DNA of 64,000 nt from an uncultured Alphaproteobacteria bacterium (GTDB lineage Bacteria > Pseudomonadota > Alphaproteobacteria > Caulobacterales > Aquidulcibacteraceae), in NCBI GenBank assembly GCA_902826335.1, contig CADEEL010000003.1, positions 68,046-132,045 of the forward strand, given 5' to 3'. A program made the translations under genes and the position numbers. The notes below the pieces were generated by a model. The model was not told where the DNA came from. It saw only the letters and a program-made list of their open reading frames with translations, and made no database searches. How positions within the stretch are numbered: the first letter of the stretch is position 1; each line of letters opens with the position of its first letter. Shown one piece after another: positions 17,079 to 27,079 of the stretch.

Positions 17079-19028
17079 TCACACCATCACCTGATTGCCC
17101 AGCTCCACCGCGCGCCCGATCGGGATGTGGAAGAAGTCGGTGGCGTTGGTCGCGTTGCGCGCGAGGAAGATGAACAAATGATCCTGCCAGAGCGGCATGC
17201 CGCTGCGCTCGCTCGCCACGATGGTGCGGCGGCTTAAGAAAAAGCTGGTTTTCATGATGTCGAACTTGAGCCCCTGGGCGCGCGCGGCAGTCAGGGCCTT
17301 GACGACATTGGGCGTCTCCATGAAGCCGAACGTGAGCGTGACGCGTTTCACATCAGGCGCCAAATCCTCGATCTTAATGCGTTCGGCCTCCGGGGCGCGC
17401 GGCGTCTGCAGCGTCTTCACCGTGAGAATGATCAAGTTTTCGTGCAGCACCTGATTGTGCTTCAGATTGTGCATGAGCGCGGCGGGCGCGACCTCTGGAT
17501 CGCCGGTTAGGAATATCGCCGTGCCGCGCGCGCGATGCGGCGGATGGAGCGAGAGCGTCTCGAACAATTGCATCAGGGGTTCGTCGCGCCGCACGGTTTC
17601 AGCCAGGAGGCGCGAGCCGCGCGTCCATGTCCACATGACGATGACGAGGCCCGCAGCGAGCAGGACCGGCACGAAGCCGCCTTGCAAAAACTTGGTGAGG
17701 TTGGAAGCGAGGAAAACCGCCTCGATCGCCACGAACGGAATGAGCGCGGCGAGCGCGCCGACGACCGGCCATTTCCACAGACGCCACATGACGATGAAAG
17801 CGAGGCATGAGGACATGATCATCTCGCCCGTGATGGCGATGCCATAGGCCGCCGCCAGGCGCGTCGATGACGCGAACGCCAAGGTGAGCAGCAGCACGCC
17901 GGCGAGCAGCAGCCAATTCACCTGCGGCATATAGATCTGGCCGTATTGGGTTTCGCTGGTGCGGCGAATTTCAAGGCGCGGCAGGAAGCCGAGCTGGATC
18001 GCCTGCTGCGTCAATGAAAACGCGCCGGAGATCACGGCCTGGCTGGCGATCACGGTGGCGGCCGTCGCCAGAATGACCAGCGGCAAGCGGAACCAATCCG
18101 GCGCGAGCATGAAGAAGGGATTTTCAACCGCCTCGGGATGAGCGAGCACCATGGCGCCCTGCCCGAAATAATTGAGCATGAGGCAGGGCAGCACGATCGC
18201 GGCCCAGCCGATGCGGATCGGCAAGCGGCCGAAATGGCCCATGTCCGCATAAAGGGCCTCCGCACCCGTCACCGCCAGGAAGACGGAGCCAAGCACGACG
18301 AAACTCAAGCCCGGATGCAAAACGATGAAGCCGATGGCGTTGGACGGGAACACCGCCGTCAGGATTTCCAAATCCTCGCGCAAATGCACCGCGCCGAGCA
18401 CGCCCATGGTGAGGAACCAGACGAGTGTGATTGGGCCGAAAAAGGCGCCGACGCGCCCCGTGCCGCGGCTCTGGATGAAAAAGAGGCCGATCAGGATGAC
18501 GATAGCGATGGTCACCACCGCCTGCTGCGTGACGCGGCCTTCGAGGCCCGGCACTTCGGCGAGGCCCTCCACGGCGGAGAGCACGGAAATCGCCGGCGTG
18601 ATGATGGCGTCGCCGTAAAAAAGCGATGCGCCGACGACGCCGATGATAAACAGAAGCGGCGTGCGCCGCCCCAGCGCACGCTGCGCCAATGCCGCGAGTG
18701 AGAGCGTGCCGCCCTCGCCCTTATTGTCCATCTGCATGATGATGAAGACGTATTTCAACGTCACCACGATCATCAGCGCCCAGAAGATGAGCGAGATGAC
18801 GCCGATCACTTCCGCGCGGTCGAGCCCGCCCGCGGCGACATGGCGGATGGATTCCTCGAACGCATAGAGCGGGCTGGTGCCGATATCGCCGAACACGACG
18901 CCGATGGCGCCGATCAGCAGCGCCCAGAAGCCGCCGTGCTGGAGCCCGTGGCGCGCTTGCGCGCCGCGTCCTTCGGCCAAGCTCTGCGGTTTGGCTGGCG
19001 ACGGCGCGTGCGCGTCCGTTTCGCCCAT
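17079..19028 (-). CDS. kup: Potassium uptake protein Kup
   Basis: Inner-membrane potassium:proton symporter of the KUP/HAK/KT family, 649 residues, normal length. The signature IGVVFGDIGTSPLYAFEE opens the membrane domain of about 12 helices, followed by VFIIMQMDNKGEGGT and a soluble C-terminal part (about 500-649) ending in VELGNQVMV. The cytoplasmic N terminus is unusually rich in polar residues. Many alphaproteobacteria carry more than one Kup paralogue. It is monocistronic and divergent from htpX. Confidence 0.96.
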   Translation of the reverse strand: MGETDAHAPSPAKPQSLAEGRGAQARHGLQHGGFWALLIGAIGVVFGDIGTSPLYAFEESIRHVAAGGLDRAEVIGVISLIFWALMIVVTLKYVFIIMQMDNKGEGGTLSLAALAQRALGRRTPLLFIIGVVGASLFYGDAIITPAISVLSAVEGLAEVPGLEGRVTQQAVVTIAIVILIGLFFIQSRGTGRVGAFFGPITLVWFLTMGVLGAVHLREDLEILTAVFPSNAIGFIVLHPGLSFVVLGSVFLAVTGAEALYADMGHFGRLPIRIGWAAIVLPCLMLNYFGQGAMVLAHPEAVENPFFMLAPDWFRLPLVILATAATVIASQAVISGAFSLTQQAIQLGFLPRLEIRRTSETQYGQIYMPQVNWLLLAGVLLLTLAFASSTRLAAAYGIAITGEMIMSSCLAFIVMWRLWKWPVVGALAALIPFVAIEAVFLASNLTKFLQGGFVPVLLAAGLVIVMWTWTRGSRLLAETVRRDEPLMQLFETLSLHPPHRARGTAIFLTGDPEVAPAALMHNLKHNQVLHENLIILTVKTLQTPRAPEAERIKIEDLAPDVKRVTLTFGFMETPNVVKALTAARAQGLKFDIMKTSFFLSRRTIVASERSGMPLWQDHLFIFLARNATNATDFFHIPIGRAVELGNQVMV

Positions 19029-19187
19029 GATGACAGTCCCCGGCGGCCGGCCGCGCCGGTCAAAGCAGCCGGGCGTCTACGCCCTTTTTTGCTGCGCCGC
19101 AACGCGGCCAAAACCGGCCCGCCCCCGCCAGTGGAAACCGCGCGGGCGGCTTCTCATATGAGGCGCTGAAAGGACGTGAACCCACCG

Positions 19188-20102
19188 ATGAATTCCCTCA
19201 AGACCTTCATGCTTCTGGCGGCGATGACCGCCCTGTTCATGGCGATCGGCTACTTCGTGGGCGGAACGGGCGGCATGGTCATCGCCTTCCTGGTCGCGCT
19301 GGCGCTGAACGCCTTCGCCTATTGGAATTCCGACCGCATGGTGCTTTCGCACTATCACGCCCAGCCCGCCGAGGCGTATGGCGATCCGCTGGTGCGCGCC
19401 TATGCGGCCGATACGCTGGAGATGGCGGCCCGCGCGGGATTGCCGGCGCCGAAAGTCTACATCGTCGAGAACGACCAGCCGAACGCGTTCGCGACCGGGC
19501 GCGATCCCGCGCATGCGGCGGTGGCGGCCACGACCGGCCTCCTGCGCCGGCTCTCCCGCGAGGAAATTCGCGGCGTCATGGCCCATGAACTCGCCCATGT
19601 GCGTCACCGCGACACGCTGACCATGACGATCACCGCCACGCTCGCCGGCGCCATCGGCATGCTGGCGAATTTCGCGCTCTTCTTTGGCGGCGGCAATGGC
19701 GAGCGGCCCAATCCGATCGCCGCGATCTTGATCATGCTGCTGGCGCCGCTGGCGGCCGCGCTGGTGCAGATGGCGATCAGCCGGTCACGTGAATACGAGG
19801 CCGATCGCGGCGGGGCGGAAATTTCCGGCGATCCCGCCGCGCTGGCGCGGGCGCTCGAAAAGATCGAGCATTATGCGCGCGGCATTCCGAACATGGACGC
19901 GGAGCGCAATCCGGCCACGGCGCACGTCTTCATCATCAACCCGCTCTCCGGACGCGGCGCGGACAATCTCTTCTCAACGCACCCGGCGACGCACAACCGC
20001 GTGGCGGCGCTGATGCAATTGACGGGCGGCGCGGCCCGCGCGTTCGCGCCGGCGGCGCCCGGCGCGGGCCCATGGGGGCGCCGGCCCGGGCCATGGGGGT
20101 GA
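19188..20102 (+). CDS. htpX: Zinc metalloprotease HtpX homologue
   Basis: Membrane-embedded M48 protease that degrades damaged or misfolded inner-membrane proteins. The zinc motif HELAH is in [12 protein letters not shown], the third ligand Glu in [10 protein letters not shown], and two pairs of hydrophobic helices flank the active site. The 304-residue length is normal. I use the ATG at 19188, which has AAAGGA at a good distance, rather than the GTG at 19176. The glycine/proline-rich C-terminal tail is an oddity. In this lineage htpX often lies upstream of rsmB, as here with one inserted GFA gene. Confidence 0.95.
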   Translation: MNSLKTFMLLAAMTALFMAIGYFVGGTGGMVIAFLVALALNAFAYWNSDRMVLSHYHAQPAEAYGDPLVRAYAADTLEMAARAGLPAPKVYIVENDQPNAFATGRDPAHAAVAATTGLLRRLSREEIRGVMAHELAHVRHRDTLTMTITATLAGAIGMLANFALFFGGGNGERPNPIAAILIMLLAPLAAALVQMAISRSREYEADRGGAEISGDPAALARALEKIEHYARGIPNMDAERNPATAHVFIINPLSGRGADNLFSTHPATHNRVAALMQLTGGAARAFAPAAPGAGPWGRRPGPWG

Positions 20103-20109
20103 GCGCGGT

Positions 20110-20490
20110 CTATTGCGCGTTCTGCGGCAAACCGTCGGCGATGTTGTAATAGTCGCCTTTGTCGGCGACGAAGATGTGCTTGGCGAGGTGCGCGCCGGTC
20201 GGCCTATCGAGTGCGCCCATGGCGACGGCGATCTTGTCCTTGCCAATCGGGGCCCAGAGGAGCGCCGACCCACAGGTCGCGCAAAAGCCGCGCCGCACTT
20301 TCTCCGAGGATTGAAACCAGGTGAGGCGCTCTTCGCCGTAGAGGCGCAGCGCCGCGCGGGCGACATCTGTGGAGGCCCAGAAGTGGCCCGATTGCTTGCG
20401 GCATTGCGTGCAATGGCAGGCGTCCGGCGGGTGAAGATCACCCTCTATTTCGAACCGCACCGCGCCGCAGAGACATGATCCTGTGTGCAT
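20110..20490 (-). CDS. GFA family (glutathione-dependent formaldehyde-activating-like) zinc protein
   Basis: A 126-residue zinc-binding protein of the Gfa fold. The metal-binding cysteines are visible in GSCLCGAVRF, ACHCTQCRKQSG and RGFCATCGSALLW. The short length is typical for the family. The true Gfa activity is disputed; most members are of unknown substrate. The ATG ending at 20490 gives a normal N terminus (MHTGSCLCG); an upstream in-frame ATG would add unrelated sequence. It lies convergent with htpX, with seven bases between. Confidence 0.85.
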   Translation of the reverse strand: MHTGSCLCGAVRFEIEGDLHPPDACHCTQCRKQSGHFWASTDVARAALRLYGEERLTWFQSSEKVRRGFCATCGSALLWAPIGKDKIAVAMGALDRPTGAHLAKHIFVADKGDYYNIADGLPQNAQ

Positions 20491-20576
20491 CGCCGGCTTT
20501 CTCACTACATCTCCCTGGTGTTCGCTTGCCGTGCCCATAGCCTTGCCGGCGTCGACGCGCCACGCCACACCAGCGC

Positions 20577-21863
20577 ATGGCGCCCGCCGCCTCCCCCCGC
20601 CTCGCCGCCGCGCGGGTGCTAAGCGCCATCCTCGACGAGGGCCGCGCGCTTGATGACGCCTTGGCGCAGGCGGCGGCCTTCGAAGCGCTCGAGGGCCGCG
20701 ACCGCGCATTCGCGCGCGCGCTTATCTCGGCCGCCTTGCGCCGGCTCGGCGGGCTCGACGCCGTCCTCGCGCACTGCCTTGAACGGCCGCTGCCGCAAAC
20801 CGCGACCCTGGCGCGCGCGCTGCTGCGCATCGGCGCGGCGGATTTGCTGGTTCTGGGCGCGCCGGCGCATGCTGGCGTTTCGGAAGCCGTCTCGTGCGCG
20901 CGATCCGACCGCGCCAGCGCCGGCTTCGCCAATCTGATCAACGCCGTGCTGCGCCGCGTGGCGCGCGAGGGCGAGGCGTTGCTTACCGCGCAGGCCCCGG
21001 GCGCTGATCTACCCGCGTGGCTATTCACACGTTGGCGCGCGGCCTATGGCGAAGCTGCCGACGCACTCGCACGCGCGCTGGCGAACGAGCCGCCGCGCGA
21101 TCTCACGGTCAGGGCGGACGCGGCGGGCTGGGCCGCGCGGCTTGGCGGCATGGTGACGCCCACCGGGAGCGTGCGGCTTCTCCCCGGCGCCGGCGCGGTG
21201 GCGGCGCTCGATGGGTACGAGGCCGGCGAATGGTGGGTTCAGGACGCCGCCGCCGCCTTGCCCGCGCGCCTGCTTGGCGATGTGCGCGGGCGCGCCGTGC
21301 TTGACCTGTGCGCCGCGCCGGGCGGCAAGACGATGCAGCTCGCGGCCGCCGGCGCGCGCGTCACCGCGCTCGATATCTCTGCGTCGCGCCTCGCACGCCT
21401 GGGGCGCAACCTTGCGCGCGCACGGCTCACCGCCGAGCTGGTGTGCGCTGACGCCCTCACATGGAGCGCGCCCGCACCGTTTGACGCCGTCCTGCTCGAC
21501 GCGCCGTGCACGGCGACCGGCACAATCCGGCGCCACCCCGATCTGCCCTGGCTGCGCCGGCCGACCGACATTCCCAAACTGGCCGATTTGCAGCAGCGCC
21601 TGCTCGCGCGCGCGGGGGACTTCGTGAAGCCCGGCGGCGTGCTCGTTTACGCGGTCTGTTCGCTCGAACCGGAGGAAGGCGAGGCGGTGATCGCCGTCGC
21701 GCTGGCGTCCGGCGCGTGGCGGCGCGCGCCGATCCAAGCGGGCGAGGTCGCAGGCGCGGGCCAATTCATCACGCCTGCCGGCGATCTGCGCACGCTGCCT
21801 TCGCATTGGCCCGAGATTGGCGGCCTTGACGGCTTTTACGCGGCGCGGCTGGTCCGTCATTGA
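20577..21863 (+). CDS. rsmB: 16S rRNA (cytosine-5)-methyltransferase RsmB
   Basis: Methylates C967 of 16S rRNA using S-adenosylmethionine. The 428-residue protein has an N-terminal NusB-like RNA-binding domain (ARVLSAILDEGRALDDAL, FANLINAVLRRV) and a C-terminal Rossmann methyltransferase. SAM loop is DLCAAPGGKT; the two catalytic cysteines are in LLDAPCTATGTIRRHPD and VYAVCSLEPEEGE. Normal length. It lies upstream of the toxin-antitoxin pair and rpe, an arrangement in which rpe and the heparinase-like gene follow closely. Confidence 0.95.
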   Translation: MAPAASPRLAAARVLSAILDEGRALDDALAQAAAFEALEGRDRAFARALISAALRRLGGLDAVLAHCLERPLPQTATLARALLRIGAADLLVLGAPAHAGVSEAVSCARSDRASAGFANLINAVLRRVAREGEALLTAQAPGADLPAWLFTRWRAAYGEAADALARALANEPPRDLTVRADAAGWAARLGGMVTPTGSVRLLPGAGAVAALDGYEAGEWWVQDAAAALPARLLGDVRGRAVLDLCAAPGGKTMQLAAAGARVTALDISASRLARLGRNLARARLTAELVCADALTWSAPAPFDAVLLDAPCTATGTIRRHPDLPWLRRPTDIPKLADLQQRLLARAGDFVKPGGVLVYAVCSLEPEEGEAVIAVALASGAWRRAPIQAGEVAGAGQFITPAGDLRTLPSHWPEIGGLDGFYAARLVRH

Positions 21864-21970
21864 CTTAGTGCGTCATTGGTGTATAACCGCGCAACTCGGC
21901 GTCAGGAACGCTATGGAGCGCTCAAGCAGAGGAGAAGCGATTTGAATTATGCCTCCAGGAGCGTCTTCCG

Positions 21971-22324
21971 ATGCGGAAACTCGTTTCCATCGTCGAACTC
22001 ACGACATTTGTGCGCACATCGCACGACTTACTAACTGATGGTGAGAAGGAGGACCTGAAATTGCACCTCGCCACGAACCCCGAGGCGGGTGACGTCATAA
22101 AGGGAACGGGCGGCGTTCGAAAACTTAGGTGGGCGGCGCAGGGCAAGGGCAAGCGCGGCGGCGGTCGTGTCATCTATTACTTTCACGATCTCGACATGCC
22201 CCTCTTTCTTATCACCTTTTACACAAAGAGCGCGCGTTCGGACCTCAGCGGAAAAGGGCGGCATGACATGAGCCGCCTCGTTGCGGCATTGCGAATAGAA
22301 TATGGAAGAGGCGGCAATTCTTGA
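21971..22324 (+). CDS. RelE-like toxin (HigB2/PF06296 type)
   Basis: A 117-residue type II toxin. The diagnostic block is GDVIKGTGGVRKLRWAAQG then GGRVIYYFHDLD and ITFYTKSARSDL, the pattern of the RelE subfamily found with HTH antitoxins, presumed to be mRNA endonucleases. A GGAG ribosome binding site lies nine bases before the ATG. The toxin gene comes first and overlaps the antitoxin gene by four bases (TTGA), the inverted order of HigBA-type pairs. It is inserted between rsmB and rpe, otherwise a housekeeping block. Confidence 0.85.
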   Translation: MRKLVSIVELTTFVRTSHDLLTDGEKEDLKLHLATNPEAGDVIKGTGGVRKLRWAAQGKGKRGGGRVIYYFHDLDMPLFLITFYTKSARSDLSGKGRHDMSRLVAALRIEYGRGGNS

Positions 22325-22671
22325 AAGTCGAACACAGCATTATCGCGGGTCTTGAAGAGGCCCTGCGCTTCGCGCGCGGAGAAGAGACAGGCGCGCGCGT
22401 CACTGTCTATGAAATTCCGGATGTGCCGGCGATCCGCAAAAAATTGGGCATGACTCAGCAGGCGTTCGCGCGCCGCTTCGGCGTCAGCCTCGGCACGCTT
22501 CGAAACTGGGAACAAGGGTTGCGCATGCCGGAAGGACCGGCGCGCGTGCTGCTCACCGTGATCGACCGGGAGCCAGCGGCGGTGAAACGGGCGCTGGCGC
22601 CGCGCCCCCCCGCGAAATACGTCAAACCGCCGGTCAAGCGCGCGCGCAAGGCCGCGCGCAAGCGGGCCTGA
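22321..22671 (+). CDS. HTH antitoxin (HigA/XRE-like)
   Basis: A 116-residue antitoxin with a Cro/C1 helix-turn-helix, RKKLGMTQQAFARRFGVSLG then TLRNWEQGLRMPEGPARVLL, followed by a lysine/arginine-rich C-terminal tail. It has a TTG start that overlaps the preceding toxin's TGA stop; no ATG is available early in the frame. The coupling and domain order make it the repressor and neutraliser of the RelE-like toxin. The basic tail is longer than usual. Confidence 0.83.
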   Translation: MKVEHSIIAGLEEALRFARGEETGARVTVYEIPDVPAIRKKLGMTQQAFARRFGVSLGTLRNWEQGLRMPEGPARVLLTVIDREPAAVKRALAPRPPAKYVKPPVKRARKAARKRA

Positions 22672-22710
22672 TCCTTGCCTCCCGGCACGCGCGCCGCTAA
22701 CCAACGCACG

Positions 22711-23370
22711 ATGCCCCGCACGCTGATCGCGCCGTCAATCCTCTCCGCTGATTTCGCGACGCTTGGCGCGGAGGTCTCCGCCATCGCGGCCGCCGGCGCG
22801 GACATGATCCATATCGACGTGATGGACGGCCATTTCGTGCCCAATCTCACCATCGGGCCAGCCGTGATCAAGGCGCTGCGCCCGTACGCCACGCTTCCAT
22901 TCGACGTGCATCTGATGATCGCGCCGGTCGATCCCATGATCAGCGCGTTCCGGGACGCGGGCGCGGACATCATCACCGCCCATCCGGAAGCCGGCCCGCA
23001 TCTTCACCGCACACTGCAGGCGATCAAGGCGAGCGGCGCGCGCGCGGGCGTCTCGCTCAATCCCGGCACGCCGATCGAAGCGATCGACAATGTGCTCGAT
23101 CTCGTCGATCTCATCCTTATCATGAGCGTCAATCCCGGTTTCGGCGGGCAGAGTTTTATCGAGAGCCAACTCGCCAAGATCGAAGCTGCCCGCGCGCGCA
23201 TCGACCGCACGGGCCGCGACATCATCCTCGAAGTGGATGGCGGGATCACGCCGGAAACGGCGCGGCGCGCGGTCAGCGCCGGCGCCACGGCGCTCGTCGC
23301 CGGCACGGCCGTGTTCAAGGACGGGCCGGCGCGGTACGGCGCCAACATCGCCGCGCTGCGGGGCGCGTAA
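22711..23370 (+). CDS. rpe: Ribulose-phosphate 3-epimerase
   Basis: Interconverts ribulose 5-phosphate and xylulose 5-phosphate in the pentose phosphate and Calvin-type pathways. The 219-residue TIM barrel shows IAPSILSADFATLG, HIDVMDGHFVPNLTIGP, MSVNPGFGGQSFI and LEVDGGIT, with catalytic Asp and metal-binding His residues in place. The ATG at 22711 is preferred over the TTG at 22675, which adds an unrelated tail. It is followed after four bases by a GTG-started heparinase-like gene, so they are co-transcribed. Confidence 0.96.
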   Translation: MPRTLIAPSILSADFATLGAEVSAIAAAGADMIHIDVMDGHFVPNLTIGPAVIKALRPYATLPFDVHLMIAPVDPMISAFRDAGADIITAHPEAGPHLHRTLQAIKASGARAGVSLNPGTPIEAIDNVLDLVDLILIMSVNPGFGGQSFIESQLAKIEAARARIDRTGRDIILEVDGGITPETARRAVSAGATALVAGTAVFKDGPARYGANIAALRGA

Positions 23371-23373
23371 GGC

Positions 23374-25074
23374 GTGCCCCGCGCGACCGCCTCGCGCCTG
23401 CTCGGCCCCTTGCTCGCCGCCGCGCAGGACGAATGGCGCGCCACACCCTTCTACCGCGCCAGCCGCGCCGCGCCCGCGCCGACGCGCATTGCGCTCTGGG
23501 GCTACGATCCGCGCGGCGGCGATGCGCGGCGCGGACGTGAAATCGCCGAAGGCCGCTGGCGCATCGCCACGGAAAATCTCACGGGCCTGCATCTCATCCC
23601 CTGGGGCGTGGGGCACCCTTCGCCGCATTTCACCTCGCGCCTGCACAGCTTTTCCTGGCTGCCGGATCTCGCTGTGCTCGGGCCAGAAGCGCAGCCGCGC
23701 ATGGCGCAGTTGATCGAACGCTGGGTCTCCGGCTTCGGGCAATGGCATGACTCGGCCTGGGCGCCGGAACTGACGGCCGAGCGCCTTTACAATTGGCTCT
23801 GCCATGCGCGCGCGGCGTTCGATCATGGCGCGCCGGCGCAGCGCAACGATCTTTTGCAAAGCTTTGCGTGGCAGGCGCATCATCTGCTGGCGGCGTCGAA
23901 AGACGTGCGCATGCCGTTCGAGCGCATCAAGGCGGGCGCGGCGCTGGCGCTGTGCGGCCTTGCGCTTGGCGAGACGGGCGAGCGCATGGCCACGAGCGGC
24001 GTCGAGATGCTCGAAGAAGCGTGCGCGGCGCAATTCCATCCCGATGGCGGGCATTTATCGCGCTCGCCCGAGGCGCTGGCGGAAGCACTTTATGATCTCC
24101 TTTCAATCGATGAAGCGCTGGCGCGCGCCGGCTATGAAACGCCGCGCCTGCTGCGCGAGGCCATGCCGCGCGCCGCGAAATTGCTGCATCTGCTGCGCCT
24201 CGGCGATGGGACGCTGGCGTGCTTTCATGGCGGCTCGGAAGGCGATCCCCAGCCGCTCGCGCGCGCGCTCAATGACGCCGGCGGCGCGATGCCGAATTTC
24301 CGCTTCGCCACGCAATCGGGCTATCAGCACCTCTCTGGCGGCGATGCGACGCTCATTCTCGATGTGGGCGCGGCGCCCGCCCCCGCGCATGGGGAGCGCG
24401 CGCACGCGAGCGCGCTTGCGTTCGAGATGTCCTGCGGGGCGGATCGGCTGATCGTCAATGTCGGCGCGGCGCGAGAGCTGGCGCCGGATTGGCGCGCGGC
24501 GGCGCGCGCCACGAACGGGCATTCGACGCTTGTGGTGGATGATGCGCTTTCGGCCAAGTTCGCCAAGTCACGCCGCGGCGCGGCCTATCCGCTCGACTTC
24601 GCGATCAATTCCAAGCGCACCGAGGAGGATGACGGGGTCCATATCGAGGCGCGGCACGAAGGCTATCGTGAGGAATTCGGCTTCGTGCATCGGCGGGTGC
24701 TGTTTCTCGACAAGGCGGGGCGCAAACTTAAAGGCGCGGACGAATTGGGCCGACCCCTCGCCGATGGGCGCGGCGCGCGCACGAAGACCATTCCCTTCAC
24801 CGTGCGATTTCATCTCCATCCTGGCGTGCGCGCAGCCTGGTTCGCGCCGCGCGAGCCGAAGCTGACCACGCCCTCCGGCGCGATTTGGCGCATGAAGACG
24901 GACGCCGTGCGCGTGGCCATCGAGGATTCCGTTTACCTCTCGGGGCGTGGCGCGTTTGGCGATAAGCCCGGCCAGGCGACCAGCCAGATCGTCATCTCCG
25001 GCGCGGCAGACCCCAATGGCGCGGGCGACGGCCCGCCCAACCGCGTGCGCTGGGCGCTGACGCGCATCGACTGA
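23374..25074 (+). CDS. Heparinase II/III family protein
   Basis: A 566-residue polysaccharide lyase-like protein. The C-terminal half has the superfamily's beta-sandwich features (HASALAFEMSCGADRLIVNVG, GHSTLVVDDA, VHIEARHEGY), where His and Tyr act in lyase catalysis. The N-terminal half is alpha-helical. There is no signal peptide, unlike secreted heparinases. It starts with GTG four bases after rpe and ends about 250 bases before purH. In Caulobacterales a member of this family occupies the same place between rpe and purH, so it is probably a conserved, cytoplasmic or surface-linked partner of cell-envelope metabolism. The actual glycan is unknown. Confidence 0.85.
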   Translation: MPRATASRLLGPLLAAAQDEWRATPFYRASRAAPAPTRIALWGYDPRGGDARRGREIAEGRWRIATENLTGLHLIPWGVGHPSPHFTSRLHSFSWLPDLAVLGPEAQPRMAQLIERWVSGFGQWHDSAWAPELTAERLYNWLCHARAAFDHGAPAQRNDLLQSFAWQAHHLLAASKDVRMPFERIKAGAALALCGLALGETGERMATSGVEMLEEACAAQFHPDGGHLSRSPEALAEALYDLLSIDEALARAGYETPRLLREAMPRAAKLLHLLRLGDGTLACFHGGSEGDPQPLARALNDAGGAMPNFRFATQSGYQHLSGGDATLILDVGAAPAPAHGERAHASALAFEMSCGADRLIVNVGAARELAPDWRAAARATNGHSTLVVDDALSAKFAKSRRGAAYPLDFAINSKRTEEDDGVHIEARHEGYREEFGFVHRRVLFLDKAGRKLKGADELGRPLADGRGARTKTIPFTVRFHLHPGVRAAWFAPREPKLTTPSGAIWRMKTDAVRVAIEDSVYLSGRGAFGDKPGQATSQIVISGAADPNGAGDGPPNRVRWALTRID

Positions 25075-25124
25075 AGATGCATCGGCCTGCTAGAGCGTGT
25101 GGTGTTGAGATTGAAGCGATTCTT

Positions 25125-25233
25125 CACCAATCCCCGGATGACGGCTATGCCGCCGGTCCGGGCCCCATAACCGCCACCGGATTGTGTTTATGGGTCCCGG
25201 GCTCGTTGCCTCACAACGCCCCGGGAATGGGTG
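25125..25233. repeat. Two-hairpin intergenic palindrome, family A copy 3
   Basis: Begins CACCAATCCCCGGATG, ends CCCGGGAATGGGTG. It is flanked by TTGAAGCGATTCTT on the left and TGATTCAATCCG on the right, an outer inverted repeat also seen at copy 7. It lies between the heparinase-like gene and purH. Confidence 0.85.
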
Positions 25234-25324
25234 TGATTCAATCCGAAGTGAACAGGTTCAAGCGAAGTGGCGCGCATCATTCCGATACTCGCCGTCGCAC
25301 CCGCCCTTCGATGAAAGGTGAGCG

Positions 25325-26917
25325 ATGCCGCACGATTTGGCGCCCATACGCCGCGCTCTGATTTCACTCTCCGATAAGAATGGCCTCATCGACCACGCGC
25401 GCGCGCTGCATGAACTGGGCGTGGCGCTCATCTCCACCGGCGGCACAAAAGCCGCGCTGGCGGGAGCGGGCCTGCCGGTGCGTGATGTGAGCGAGGCGAC
25501 GGGCTTTCCGGAAATGATGGATGGGCGCGTCAAGACGCTCCATCCCGCCATTCATGGCGGGCTCTTGGCGGTGCGCGACGCGGCCGACCATGTCGCCGCG
25601 ATGGCGGCGCACAACATCCTCCCCATCGATCTTCTCTATGTGAATCTCTATCCGTTCGAACAGACGATCGCGCGCGGCGCGCCGTATGACGATTGCATCG
25701 AGAACATCGATATCGGCGGGCCGGCGATGATCCGCGCGGCGGCGAAGAACCATGCCTATGTCGCTGTCGCGACCGACGCGGACGATCTTAGCGCCGTGCT
25801 TGAGGAGATGCGCGCGCATGGGGGCGCGACGACGCTCGCCCTGCGCAAGCGGCTCGCGGCCAAGGCCTATGCGCGCACCGCCGCCTATGACGCGGCGATC
25901 TCAACCTGGTTCGCGGCGGAGCTTGGTGAAGCGGCGCCGACGTGGCGTGCGCTGGGCGGGCGCCTGCGCCAGACGCTGCGCTACGGAGAAAATCCCCATC
26001 AGAGCGCTGCGTTTTATGTCACAGCCGAGCAGCGGCCCGGCATCGCCAGCGCGCGCCAGGCGCAAGGCAAGGAACTCTCTTACAACAATCTGAACGACAC
26101 CGACGCGGCTTATGAGCTCGTCGCCGAATTCGATCCCGCCGCGCTCGCCGCCGTCGCCATCATCAAGCACGCCAATCCATGCGGCGTCGCGCTTGGGGAT
26201 ACGTTGGCGCAGGCCTATGCGCGCGCGCTGGCGTGCGATCCGGTGTCGGCGTTCGGCGGCGTGGTCGCCGTCAACCGCCGGCTGGACAAGGCGGCCGCGG
26301 AGCTCATCACCGACATCTTCACGGAAGTCGTCATCGCGCCGGACGCTGATGAAGACGCCATCGCGCTGTTCGCCAAAAAGAAAAATCTGCGCCTCTTGCT
26401 CGCCGGCGCGCTGCCCGCGCCGCGCGCGGCGGGGCTTGCGTTCAAATCGCTCGCGGGCGGATTTCTGGTTCAGACGCGGGACGCCGGCCAGGTGAGCGCC
26501 GCCGATCTCAAGATCGTCACCAAGAAGCAGCCGAGCGGCGCGCAAATCCGCGACATGCTGTTCGCCTTCACCGTGTGCAAGCATGTGAAATCGAACGCGA
26601 TCGTCTACGCCAAGGACGGACAGACGGCGGGCGTGGGCGCCGGGCAAATGAACCGGCGTGATTCCGCGCGCATCGCCGCCATGCGCGCGCGCGAAGCGGC
26701 CGAGGCGGCGGGCTGGCCCGCGCCGCTCACACACGGTTCGGCGTGCGCGTCGGACGCCTTCTTTCCGTTTCCGGACGGTTTACTTCAGGCCGTCGAGGCG
26801 GGCGCGACCAGCGTTATCCAGCCCGGCGGCTCAATCCGGGATGAGGATGTGATCAAGGCGGCCGACGAGGCGGGCATCGTCATGGCGTTCACCGGGATGC
26901 GCCATTTCCGGCATTAG
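25325..26917 (+). CDS. purH: Bifunctional purine biosynthesis protein PurH
   Basis: Final two steps of IMP synthesis: AICAR formyltransferase (C-terminal) and IMP cyclohydrolase (N-terminal). The N-terminal MGS-like domain shows [13 protein letters not shown] and [10 protein letters not shown]; the transformylase region has [11 protein letters not shown] and [11 protein letters not shown], and the C terminus ends FTGMRHFRH. The 530-residue length is normal. The start has an AAAGGTGA ribosome binding site. It ends before a family A palindrome and a convergent lipoprotein gene. Confidence 0.97.
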   Translation: MPHDLAPIRRALISLSDKNGLIDHARALHELGVALISTGGTKAALAGAGLPVRDVSEATGFPEMMDGRVKTLHPAIHGGLLAVRDAADHVAAMAAHNILPIDLLYVNLYPFEQTIARGAPYDDCIENIDIGGPAMIRAAAKNHAYVAVATDADDLSAVLEEMRAHGGATTLALRKRLAAKAYARTAAYDAAISTWFAAELGEAAPTWRALGGRLRQTLRYGENPHQSAAFYVTAEQRPGIASARQAQGKELSYNNLNDTDAAYELVAEFDPAALAAVAIIKHANPCGVALGDTLAQAYARALACDPVSAFGGVVAVNRRLDKAAAELITDIFTEVVIAPDADEDAIALFAKKKNLRLLLAGALPAPRAAGLAFKSLAGGFLVQTRDAGQVSAADLKIVTKKQPSGAQIRDMLFAFTVCKHVKSNAIVYAKDGQTAGVGAGQMNRRDSARIAAMRAREAAEAAGWPAPLTHGSACASDAFFPFPDGLLQAVEAGATSVIQPGGSIRDEDVIKAADEAGIVMAFTGMRHFRH

Positions 26918-26948
26918 AACATAACCCAGGTTCATATTAAGTCGCCGC

Positions 26949-27055
26949 CACCCATCCCCGGATGCAAGCGAAGCGACGCAGTCCGGGGCCTATAAGCTCA
27001 ACCGACTGCGATTATGGGCCCCGGAATTGCGCTCCGCGCAATCCGGGGATGGGTG
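26949..27055. repeat. Two-hairpin intergenic palindrome, family A copy 4
   Basis: Begins CACCCATCCCCGGATG and ends ATCCGGGGATGGGTG. This copy has the clearest outer inverted repeat, CACCCATCCCCGGAT against ATCCGGGGATGGGTG. It lies exactly between convergent purH and the DUF3828-like lipoprotein gene, where it could terminate both. Confidence 0.87.
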
Positions 27056-27079
27056 ATACGCTTTTGTCGGCCGGCGCCA

